In this document: positions 53,787 to 63,369 of the stretch, in pieces
Numbering within the stretch: the first letter of the stretch is position 1
Layout of the letters: each line of letters starts with the position of its first letter
Assembly (NCBI GenBank): GCA_014058105.1
Contig: JACGCM010001245.1
Location: 2,108,001-2,172,000, forward strand
Length of the DNA: 64,000 bases
Reading direction: 5' to 3'
Source: Kingdonia uniflora
Taxonomy: Eukaryota; Streptophyta; Magnoliopsida; Ranunculales; Circaeasteraceae
Notes under the pieces: model-generated
Seen by the model: only the letters and a program-made list of their open reading frames with translations
Told to the model about the DNA's origin: nothing
Database searches by the model: none
Position numbers and translations under genes: made by a program

Positions 53787-55956
53787 AATCACCTCTAGTA
53801 CCCTGCCTCCTGCGGCTAGTACCGCCCCCCCTGGTTAGCGGACCAGATCTACGCTGCCTCGTACTTGAGCCACCTCCTGGCGTTGGGGGCATCATCTCTA
53901 CATTACGCCTTCATCTCAGCAGTAGGTCCTGAACGGGATAAAAAAAATTATAAATATTTTGACAAAATAAATATGACATTAAGAAAATAAATAAATAAAT
54001 ACATAAATAAATTACTTACATGCGCATACAGCTGGTCGTCTACACTGTTCAAGTGCCTCCGCAGAGTAGCTACCTCATCAGTCAACTCCTGCATCCTTTG
54101 GGCATCCGGCGCAAATTCTGTAAGGAAAAGTCGCTGCATACGATGAGTCAGGTGCCACAGCTCCTATGCGTCGCAAGATGATAACATGGGTGGCGGGTCC
54201 CTCAAGCGATGGATGGGAAGCATCTCACGCCTCCCTGTCCACGCATGTACCACCTGGGGTCTGGCCCATTGGGCTCGCCAGGCAAACTGAAGTCCTAGGA
54301 CAAGCTATAAATAGACTCTAACATAACCACCACGGTGTAATACCAGCCATAAGTGCAGTGGGTCTGAACTGATCTATATTTACTATCCTCTGGAAATCTG
54401 TCAACGGTGGCCTACCTCTAAAATTTGTTTAGCCCAGTAAAAGGCGAAAGTCTCTCGCTCCTCCCCTACCACAAACTGCGCACAATCAAGGAACTCGGCC
54501 TGTCTCATCTCATGTAAAGCCGCTGGCCTAATATGTGGCGACATGCTAAGCAGAGGATCCAAAGAAATAGGCACCTCACTATTCAACTGCCTTCAACATC
54601 TATCCGCGAAGTAAAATTTACAGTTTCTGTTTGGCACTTAAAGTGGTATCCTCTTACAGGATAAGAGTTTTGCAGTCAGTACATCTTCTATCTCAGACAC
54701 CGCAGACTCTAACCAAGGTTCCCAGGTGATCATCTCAATAGTGCGGTGGTCAATGTGGTATCTGCCTAGAATAAATAGATTGGTTTCCTGGTTATTTGTT
54801 TTTCTCATGTTCTCCCTCTCCCATGCTCTGAGGTACGGATAGGCCGAGAACTTAACCTCTTCCTTGACTATAGGGTGACCAACCCCACAATACGCGTAGA
54901 ACAAATACTGTATTTCAGAATAAAATAAAAAATAATTAGATTTTATATTTAAAACGTTTCTTGGAATATATTTGATTTGTAACTTCTAAGGAAAAAGTGT
55001 TAGTGCACCTCAAGAAGTTGGGAAAATCTAGTGATGGTACCCTCGGTGGTGACTGCGGTATCCAAACCATAATACAAGGAAGCAAGAATAGTAGAACCCC
55101 AGTCATATTGAGCAGCCTTGTCCAAATCGGCCACGACTGCGAGATATCTAAGCGGGAGGGTGTCGCTGGCCATTTGGAACCATAAATGTCCCATCATGAA
55201 GAGGATAAAAGCACAAGCAATAGTAATATCATCCTCCTGATCAGCTGCGATGGTCAAGTACGTCGTCAAGTATGAAATGCTGACGTTTCCACTCTTTATA
55301 TGGTTGGAATCAATGTTGGGGAGTAATTGCCTCGCATTGGATAAAATACTCCATGCGTCGTCATACGGCACCTGCGTCAGATATCAGCCGATTGACAATG
55401 ATGTTAGCATAGTGAAATCGAGAGGAGTGACCCCTATCTCCCCACATAGCAATAGAAACGTGTGCGTTATCGGCCACCAATGCTCTGCAAGCGCCTGAAT
55501 CAGCCAATTATCAGAATTGCCTAAGTGTATATCCATAAACAGGCCAAATATATTCACCATGGGAATCCCTTACAGGTGGAATTGAAGAAATATCTTTCCA
55601 AACTTTGATCACCGATGTGAATGTGCCGTGCAGACGGATCGAATCCCAATTCTGTTCATTGGAGCATTTTTTTCAAACACTTAATTTATGGAAATAACAA
55701 ATTCGCAATTACGCTAAAACTTACCGTGAGTTCATTGCCAGTATAATAGATATGCGTGACGCCTTCTGGGAGTTGGGTAATACACCTCCGCGGGTAGTTT
55801 TCTTGAGATGGGTTTGGTATAGGTTTTTGGACATCTTCAAATTTTACTCGTTTTTTCTTCCTTCTGGACCTCGACCGAGTTACGGATCGCTCTGGATCTC
55901 TTGTCACATGAGACCCAGGCAATGTACTGGGGTGTGAGTCTTCCTCTTGGTTTTGC
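53787..55956 (-). pseudogene. Plant mobile domain (PMD) gene within the Harbinger element
   Basis: Start at 55956 (MQNQEEDSHPS), nuclear-localisation-like SRSRRKKKRVKF, then an intron (donor ACG|GTAAGT near 55724, acceptor ATGAACAG near 55650). PMD blocks follow: NWLIQALAEHWWPITHTFLL, GEIGVTPLDFTMLTSLSIG, YLTTYLTIAADQEDDI, FILFMMGHLWF, LRYLAVVADLDKAAQYDWGS and PYLRAWERENM, plus RPAALHEMRQAEFLDCAQF. A coil (QRMQELTDEVATLRRHL), an intron and an Arg/Gly-rich tail (TRGGGTSRRRQGTRGDYE) complete it. Order and motifs are those of PMD (PF10536) proteins such as MAIN/MAIL relatives, which act in silencing and genome stability in Arabidopsis. A few stops and frame changes are present. Confidence 0.75.
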
Positions 55957-56063
55957 ATTGTCTTTTGAAAGAATTTGGCAAATTTTTCTTTGATTTGATA
56001 GAGAGAGGAGGAGGACAAATTGTAATAACTCGAATGGGTTTGATTTGGGTAAAACAGTGATAG

Positions 56064-56100
56064 CAGCGGTAAAAGGAACAACACGCGGTGTTTAAATCTC
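56064..56100 (-). promoter_or_regulatory. PMD 5' leader resembling the transposase leader
   Basis: The minus strand GAGATTT-A-AACACCGC-GTGTT...TTTTACCGC parallels GAGATTT...AACACCGC-att-GTGTT..TTTCACCGCC of the hairpin at 53369-53438, lacking the hairpin's outer arm. The two genes may share a promoter-proximal segment by duplication (inference). Confidence 0.4.
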
Positions 56101-56229
56101 TTCCAAAAAAAAGACACGTCAACCGCTTACAGTGGCTGCTGGGAGAGGTCGGGTATGAGTTGTGTTTTTGGTGGGCCAGGGTGTCAGAATTCATACCCAA
56201 ACCCATACTTGCTGCTAGAGATGCTCTAA

Positions 56230-57089
56230 TAGGTATTTAAACAACCTAAAAAACTCAGTTGCTGCTCATCTCCTTCAAAAACCTAAACAACTCAAGCCAA
56301 TGTCGCCAACTATAATTCACCTCCGACTTATATAAATATCAAAGCGGGTCTATACCAAAGTAAGATGAGTTTGGAGTCAAACATGGGTACTCAAGAATCC
56401 TACGGTGGAAGATGATCTTAAGCACAGGCGGGTTGGCTCGATCGAAGGGAACATGTATGGGTTTTTTTATCCATCGCCATAAATTGGGTAATCTGAGTAA
56501 TTGAGAAGTCCATTGTAAATTTGAGCAATTTGATTCATTTGAGTAAATTGGTATGTGTTTTTTGATGCAGTACATGGGTAATGTTTGTTTTACAGAGTGT
56601 TTGGGGGAATTTTTTGAGGACGTATTTTCGCGTTTGCGGATTTCATTTTAACGGAAGGGCATCTTTCTATCTTTAGAAACGTTCCTCTATCTTGGTGTTG
56701 TGTTGGGTGTACTATAATTACAAATTAATAGTGTAAAAAAACTAATAAAAGAGTAGATACATAGCTGAGATTTTGTTCCAAGAGATAATATACAAAGAAT
56801 CAACAAATAGAAAATGCAGCAACTAGAAACATAACAACCGATAATGCAACAACATGAAACAGCAACCGGTAAACGTGTCTCCAAGAACCCGACAACAATC
56901 CCACAACACCAAAAACTTTTATACTTAGAGATAATTATAATACATGGGAGTGTTGATGTTCGTGAAGAGAAAATTAGAGTATGCTTGAAAATAGAAATAT
57001 AAAGTTGTTTGTAAGCTTGAAAACAACGGCTTTATAAATTTCTTCAACGGCTCTAATATCTCCAACGGTACTATTTTATATGGGGTTCT
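56230..57089. other. Interior of the hAT element, right part
   Basis: AT-rich, no transposase or other conserved frame on either strand; presumably filler of a non-autonomous element. Confidence 0.5.
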
Positions 57090-57330
57090 TTCGGGCTGAG
57101 CTCGGGCTAGTTTAAGTTCGGGCTTGATTTGGGCCAGGCTCGGGCTAGATTTTGTTCGGGCCGAGCAACGGGCCAGCCCACAACTATAAAAGGTGACCCA
57201 CAACCTGCATGTAATTAATCGGGCCGGGCTGGGTGGGCTATGAACAGTACACAGGAGGGGTTGAGTGGACTTTTTGTCGGGCCTGGCCGGACCATGGGCT
57301 TTGGCCCATATTGTCATCCCTATATATACA

Positions 57331-57389
57331 CCTGGTCAAGGAGTCATGCCATAACACCTGTTTACATCAGCAAAAAAAAAAAAAAAAAA
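57331..57389 (+). other. 3' end and poly(A) tail of the LINE
   Basis: After the hAT duplication, 40 bp of LINE 3' UTR lead into an uninterrupted run of 18 A (57372-57389). This is the expected terminus of a plus-strand LINE and closes the element begun at 43085. The target duplication cannot be tested because the LINE 5' end is outside the window. Confidence 0.6.
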
Positions 57390-58300
57390 TAAGAACCATT
57401 GACCTAGAGGTTGCTTTTTTTTTTTGCTGATTCTGTTTACTTATTCTGATTCTAATTACCTATTCTGATTTCTGATTGCCTATTTTGATTGTTGAATCTA
57501 GCGTCTGAATCTTGAAGCTGAAATGTTAAAAAATTATTTGTTTGTTTTTGAAAATCTGAACTGTCAAATTGTCAAAATTACATTGCTCTCTATTTTTTAT
57601 TTTTTACATAACATGCTTTTCCATAATCGCATTTAAATTCAAGTTTTAAATTTTAAACGGCTCCAATGAGGAATTGATTCTTGAATGTTCTTTCCATTAT
57701 CCCATAGTCTGAATCACCTTGTTCTTTCATATGCATTTTTTTTTTTTTTTGTAGATGAAAATGCAAACCAAAATAATTAATGAATAGTTTTCCAAATATA
57801 TTGGATCACCTTGTTCTTCCCATAGTTATACACTTATATTGAATTACTTTGTTCTTTTCATAATTTCCCTTGAATTGTTTTAATAAATGTGAAAGTTACA
57901 TCAAAATAAAATACAATGAAAAATGTAGGTCTTCTATAAGAGTATCTTAGCACCACTTCTTATTTTTTGATCCAAAAACAAGGTAGGGATGGATATATTT
58001 GTTGATTTGGGAATAAGATAACTTAATACGTTTGAAGAGAATGAATGCTCAAGCCCTATAACCAATTACTTCCCCAAATTATCAAAAGAAAAAGAAAAAC
58101 CAGTTTTTAGCTTGTAGATCAAAAACCTATGTTATCACCAAAATGAAGATGTTCATAGCCTTCAATTGAATCACAAAGAATCATAAAGTAAAACCCAAAT
58201 ATCCATGATATATTTCAGTTGAACGAAATGATACCCATGGCACAAATCAAATAATCAAACCCCTCTACATTAAAATATATGAAAACTTGGCCCAATCTCA

Positions 58301-58588
58301 AAATATCGAATAATCACAACTATATAAAGCTTGGCATCATTAAGAGGAACTCTGATTTTGGATATCAAGGGAGTTCCTAATTGTGAATTTCAACAAACCT
58401 ACTTTGAAGTGATGAAAAATTGCAAATTAACAAGAACACAAATATCGAATAATCACATCTATATCAAGCTTGCATCATTAAGAGGTACTCTAATTTCAGA
58501 AATCCAGGGAGTTCCTAATTGTAATTGTGAATTTTAACAAACCTACTTTGAAGTGATAAAAAATTGTAAATTATCAAAAACATAAATT
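58301..58588. repeat. 139-bp tandem duplication
   Basis: AAATATCGAATAATCACA starts both copies (58301 and 58440). Both contain GGGAGTTCCTAATTGT and ACAAACCTACTTTGAAGTGA. The second copy has a short insertion (TAATTG). Confidence 0.85.
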
Positions 58589-58734
58589 GTTATCGTATTG
58601 TTCTATGATTAAAGGCAGGTAAAACAAAGGTAAAGTGGGGCTTACCTATTTTCATTGAAGTTGCAGTAACAATTCCATCAAATTAAGGAGAATAGAGTTT
58701 AGAAAAATAGATTTTCTAACTTATCTATAATACA

Positions 58735-58893
58735 AAAGGAATAGCTATGCCATGAGAATCAATCTTGGTTGTTTATCATACTACCCTACACATGTTTAGG
58801 AAAATTGATGGATACTAAAGGAATAGCTGTGCCATGAGAATCAATCTCGGCTGTTAATTACACTACCCTACACATGTTGAGGAAAATTGATGG
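58735..58893. repeat. 82-bp tandem duplication
   Basis: AAAGGAATAGCT starts both copies (58735, 58817), followed in each by GCCATGAGAATCAATCT and CTACCCTACACATGTT. Confidence 0.85.
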
Positions 58894-59015
58894 TTTAGGT
58901 TATAACAATAAATATATAGAATTGCCTCAGCCGTTAGATCATAAGGGTTATTTTGTCTATTCTCGCAATTTATTTAATCCAAAAATACCCTCATTTCGTC
59001 TATACCAAATCCTTA

Positions 59016-59683
59016 GAGCATCTCCAACAGAGAATGTATGTTATTATAATTTTGGATACTAGTATCGAGAATAGCATACCAATTTGCTCTAATAGATTTC
59101 TCTCCAAATTCGGCTTTTTATTCAAATTGGGACCCACAATGTTATTTTATGTGTGAGAGAGAAGGTTCCGGATTCGCATACTTTGGAGGGGTATGGGGGT
59201 GATTATCCTGAACACTATACCCTTGTTGGAAGGAGTTTTTGCAAAAATATGTGAAAAGTGTAACAGCATACCATGCTGCTGGAGCCCATAAGAGATGCGC
59301 TCCAACAACATGGTATGCTGTTACACTTTTCACATACTTTTGCAAAAACCCCTTCCAACAGGAGTATGGTGTTCAACATACTCACCCCCATACCCCTCCA
59401 AAGTATACAAATCCAGAACTTGGAGAGTGGTATGTGCATACTACTTTTGTGGGTCCCCTATAAATATTTTTTCTTTTCCTTTCTTTTCTCACTCTAATAA
59501 AGAAACATTGTGGGTCCCAATTTTTAATAAAAATCTTCTCTCTCTCACGTAAAATAATATTGTGGGTCCCAATTTTAATAAAATGCTGAATTTGGAGAGA
59601 AATCTTTTGGAGCAAAGTGGTATGCTATTCCGGATACTAGTATTCAAAACCGGAATAGCATACCTTCTCTGTTGGAGATGCTC
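59016..59683. mobile_element. Tourist-like foldback MITE
   Basis: Termini GAGCATCTCCAACAGAGAA and its exact inverse, with TTA on both sides (59013-59015, 59684-59686). Most of the 668 bp is an inverted repeat: AGTGTAACAGCATACCATG (left arm near 59255) pairs with the copy near 59311, and GGGACCCACAATGTTATTTTA pairs with later copies. The loop lies near 59290. Termini match the GAGCATCTC-Y-A-R-CAG start of the PIF/Harbinger element at 50194-56226. No coding capacity. Confidence 0.85.
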
Positions 59684-60448
59684 TTAGGCATGACAATCAT
59701 AATTACTTGATGAAATAGTGAGTATAAATGGAAGTCCAACCCACAATTTTTCTCTTATACAAAATTAGGGATATTTTAGGAAGTATAAATATGAAAGCAG
59801 ATGTATTTTGGTAAGTACAGCTCGAACATTTCTTCTAACCCAAACCTAAATTTGCCAAATGATTCGGCTTTTATGTCTTCATTTCTCTGGTTCTATTGAT
59901 CTCCTTCCATCCAAGCTTCAACATTTTAAGACCACATCATCTCCTCCTCAATCTAATGTGCAACGATGGAAGTTGAAGATCTGTAACTATCTTGGGTTTG
60001 ATTTTAATCCAGGTTTTTAATTTAATTGGGGGCGAGTTTGAATCAATGCAAAAGGTTTTAGGTTTCAAATCTGATGCAGTTTTCGAAGGTTTAGGGCTCA
60101 ATTTAAGGTTGTATATCCATCTTCAGATAATATTTTCATTTGCCATGATTTGAGGGTTTAAACAACGAAATGGTATTTGATTTTAGGCTTTTGATTTCTC
60201 GGGTTTTAATGTCTCTTAATTTAGGTGTTTTGGATTTGATTTCTAGAATTTGGGGATTTCAACTCCAAATTGGAGCAACAGACCTCCAATAGAAACGATA
60301 TTTCTATTTGATAGAACATTGGCTCATTACAATGGAGTTCACCAGAGAACCAAAACCCTCTGATGACGAGATGGTTATCGGATCTGTCAAGGCTGTTACT
60401 GTTTTATCGAAAGATATGATAGATTACATATTACTCTTTGTTTTGTTG

Positions 60449-60901
60449 AAATATTGTTGATTTTTTTGGGATTTTATTGATTTTTTGATTGTTGGGTATT
60501 CGGGTTTGACAATGACCATGGGGCGAAGAAGATTCTCTCTCTCTGCCATGGTATAATCGTATGTTTAATAGTTAAATTTGCACACAAATGCCACCTTCCT
60601 AGAATATGAGTCCTCCAAGGATTATCCTCAATGTCAATATCTTTATAGGACACTTAATTCTGATCCCATTCATAATCAGAAAGAAAATAGTATCATGTAG
60701 TTCTTCTCAGCCTAAACATGATATAGGAAGGAATTAAAAGTCAGCTTCTTAATAACAACGGTAGCATATCCTGCAAAGGCCTGAGTAGCTCATAATATTG
60801 TTGATTTTTTGCGATTTTATTGGTTCTTTGATTGTTGGGTATTGGGGTTTGACAATGACGATGGGGCGAAGAAGAATCTCTCTCTCTGCCATGGTATAAT
60901 C
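60449..60901. repeat. Dispersed direct duplication of about 108 bp
   Basis: 60449-60558 and 60794-60901 both run from AATATTGTTGATTTTTT through TTGATTGTTGGGTATT, GGGTTTGACAATGAC and ATGGGGCGAAGAAGA to GCCATGGTATAATC. The 235 bp between is unrelated. Confidence 0.8.
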
Positions 60902-61253
60902 ATGGTCAAGGTTTAGTATAATTGGTTCTTATGTATATTTACTTAGTGATTGCCTACTCTTGGGTTCATAAAAACATCAGGGTTTGCTTAGTCTGATGAA
61001 ATGGTGGGTATAAATCCTTTAAATAATATGCATCTCAATACCAGAGGAGAATAATAATACACGATCAAATTAACTAATGTTACTTCAGATTACAGTGGGA
61101 ATTACAGGCTGCTAAAATGGAATAATTACTTGGCATCTTAGAGCGTCAATACGGGCATTAATCTTTTCTCAGAAACCATGGTTGTATGCAAGAGATATGA
61201 AAAATATGTTGACAATAAGGCAACATAACAAACTCGGATCCAACGCAAAGACT

Positions 61254-61490
61254 CTATAAACAAATCGAACAAATGTCTCCCGTCTCTGTTAGTGTTATCT
61301 TTCTCTTCAACGTTTCTTCATCAAAGGAATAACCATACTTCATCTCTTCTTTGTTGGCGTAAACATGTGCCGTCAAGAGGTGTATACGGAAAACATTATT
61401 GATTGTGTTTTTTAATTTATGTTGAGAAGATCCATAGAAGCTCGGAATCTTAAATTTTTTTGCGACCCATGAAACAATTATGCAAGGCAA
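61254..61490 (-). CDS. Unrecognised protein-like frame (78 codons)
   Basis: Minus-strand frame beginning MPCIIVSWVAKKFKIPSFYG and containing INNVFRIHLLTAHVYANKEE and GYSFDEETLKRKITLTETG. Composition is balanced and not low-complexity, unlike most small frames here. No homology is recognised and no start context or splice partner is evident; it may be an exon remnant. Confidence 0.2.
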   Translation of the reverse strand: MPCIIVSWVAKKFKIPSFYGSSQHKLKNTINNVFRIHLLTAHVYANKEEMKYGYSFDEETLKRKITLTETGDICSICL

Positions 61491-62407
61491 AATTCACGGT
61501 TGGTTTTTTTTTTTTGGGTTGGAGATGTATCAAATCAGTTAGGCTTAGCTTTGCTTGTATTTTCATTAGAAAACTTGTATTTGGCTTAGTTTCTTGTTTC
61601 CCAAGGACTGTTAGGTTATAAGTGAGGTTGTAGGACTATGATTAAATAAGTTGACTATTAAAACCGAGTTGTTTGATTGGAGAAAGATTTTCTTTGTCCG
61701 GGTTTTCATGATTTGTGGAATGGGGTTGTTGAACCTGAAAAGCAACGTAGTTATTGGATTTCCGATCTAAGTTCATAATCATTTCCTTAATACGAATTGA
61801 GTTTCACCAAATTTCATGAAGATTTATCATTATTTGCAGGGTTCTCTAGATTTGAAAACCGGAATGCTTCCCTCAGATCCTCCCATAGCAACACCACAAA
61901 TGGCATAACATAAGCATGAGCGACCTTTACAGACGGCTGATGTTGCTAATTGTCTTTTCAATGGTCTTCTTGTGGAAGGTGCAAATACAAACGTCATAGT
62001 GAATCCTGTGAGCAGAAACTCGTGGGCGACCTTTGAGTGTAAGCATACATTATACTTGCATTTTAATTGAACAAAACTTGTACTTGTCATTTCTGTTATA
62101 ATTATTAAGTGGCAGAGCTGATTACAGGGTTCAAACATAGCTTAATTCTATTCTGAACATTGGTATTATTCATGAACCACTATTATATTACAGTAATATA
62201 TGTACACATAGATTTGTATGTATGGGCAGGTTATTGCGGCAGGCTTATGTTTAAAATTCATTCTCTTCCCTGGACCTGCATGGAACGATTTATGAATACC
62301 TTTATTTTTGGACAGGGTCTCATTACCATAAAGTTCATTCTCCCGAAACAATAGGCCATGCTAACAAGTCGAACAACATAAGAGGACTAAAATATGAAAA
62401 TTGTACC

Positions 62408-62986
62408 TGTAAGGACTTATCCCTCGATCTCACACAAAATCGAGCACATCCAGTTCGAATTACTTTCATCCCAGGCTCACGCATTTTTAACACTTAAACA
62501 TTTTAGTCAACATTCCAACCAGCCCCACGAACAACTCAAGAACGTGGGTCGAGCTAAACCTGGAAAACGTTATCTAGTCAAAGACACCTGTCTCGCACAA
62601 ACTTGTCAGTTATCCAATCAACCACCACTAACCACATTATTCGAAAAACGTGTTCTAGCATGAAGAAGAGTTGTGGAGAAGCTTATATCATGGAAAAGTT
62701 CTATAAGAGACAGGGACAAGAAAAATTACTCAAACTTCTTATTTACGAGATCAAAAACATTTATATCTTTTAGATATCACATGTAATAATGAAATCCACT
62801 TCAAACAATAAAGATACTTTTATAAAAATCCTCCATACGAGATCGTAGTTTTTTACCTGTTCAGAGGTTTTCCACGCTAAAAATACTTGTTTTCATTTCT
62901 TACTTTCTAGTAGAGTATTATTACAGATTCATTGGTGTGATAGCTAATTCTTAATCAAATCGAGCTTACGGAATTTGGCCATTACA
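62408..62986 (+). repeat. 5' LTR of Tat-5
   Basis: Starts TGTAAGGACTTATCCCTCG and ends GGCCATTACA; aligns with 7018-7631 including ATCCCTCGATCT, CCACTAACCACATT and TTTTCCACGCTAAA. Followed two bases later by the primer site. Confidence 0.88.
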
Positions 62987-62988
62987 TT

Positions 62989-63006
62989 TGGCACCGTCTG
63001 TGGGAA
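62989..63006 (+). promoter_or_regulatory. Primer-binding site of Tat-5
   Basis: TGGCACCGTCTGTGGGAA, the Tat-type site with one change from TGGCGCC. Confidence 0.8.
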
Positions 63007-63058
63007 AGATTGCATTTCCATGATACCCTAAGGCTGTCTTTTATTACAAATTTTAATT

Positions 63059-63271
63059 ATGGCTTCATCCAGACGACAGGCCATAGGAACTCAGCTCAAA
63101 AAATTTGTGGACCTAGGACAGCTCACCGAGTTACGGGCGAATCTCCACGTAGAGGCAGAGAAACGCGCCAAACTCGAACTTCAATTGACAAAAGATCGCG
63201 CGCTCCAAGAGAAAGAGCTCGATGAAGAACGGCAAGCTTGTTTGACAACGCTCAAACGGCACGAAAATTAG
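63059..63271 (+). pseudogene. gag: Tat-5 gag N-terminal fragment
   Basis: 70 codons from ATG 63059: MASSRRQAIGTQLKKFVDLG, then ELRANLHVEAEKRAKLELQ and a DKALQEKELDEE-like coil. A charged helical N terminus is usual for Tat gag. The gag core, zinc knuckle and protease are missing. Confidence 0.6.
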
Positions 63272-63369
63272 ATGACAATGATACAGACTACACTCGAGGC
63301 TCTACAAAATAGTTAGCAGGCTCCTCCAATCAGGGGTCGTGATCAACTTCGCTTGGAGAAAAAGGTATA

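Larger units (their letters stand above)
50194..56226. mobile_element. PIF/Harbinger transposon with a PMD gene as cargo
   Basis: Termini GAGCACTTGCAGCAG and, inverted, GAGCATCTCTAGCAG, both followed by TGGGTTTG-type sequence, with TAA on each side (50191-50193, 56227-56229). Inside, left to right: Myb/NAM-like ORF1 on plus, transposase on minus, PMD gene on minus. The first two are the standard pair of genes for this superfamily in convergent orientation. The element is 6033 bp, long because of the PMD segment (about 53760-56100). Confidence 0.75.
49904..57322. mobile_element. Non-autonomous hAT element, interrupted by a PIF/Harbinger element
   Basis: Termini TAGGGTTGGCA and, inverted, TAGGGATGACA, the usual start of plant hAT elements. 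The 8-bp duplication is TATATACC/TATATACA (7 of 8). Both ends have GC-rich subterminal sequence with many GGGC/GGCC motifs (49920-50140 and 57090-57290) against an AT-rich background. Without the nested element about 1.4 kb remains, with no transposase. Confidence 0.7.
57390..59012. other. AT-rich intergenic DNA, no gene
   Basis: Homopolymer T/A runs (57415-57426, 57738-57751), degenerate CTGATTCT-type repeats at 57430-57500 and two local duplications annotated separately. Small frames show no protein character. Confidence 0.5.
59687..62407. other. Intergenic DNA, no confident gene
   Basis: Contains short gene-like hints only: FTREPKPSDDEMVIGSVKAV in plus frame at about 60335-60400, and an open block near 61855-62030 preceded by TTTGCAG. 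Neither connects to neighbouring exons that I can recognise, so they may be old gene fragments or chance. Confidence 0.4.

Noticed and set aside
59142..59615. Several overlapping frames on both strands
   Set aside because: They mirror each other because the sequence is a palindromic MITE; no protein character.
7018..62986. A single 56-kb element bounded by the two similar plus-strand LTRs
   Set aside because: The left LTR is preceded by a polypurine tract and not followed by a primer site, while the right LTR is followed by a primer site; they are the 3' end of one element and the 5' start of another.
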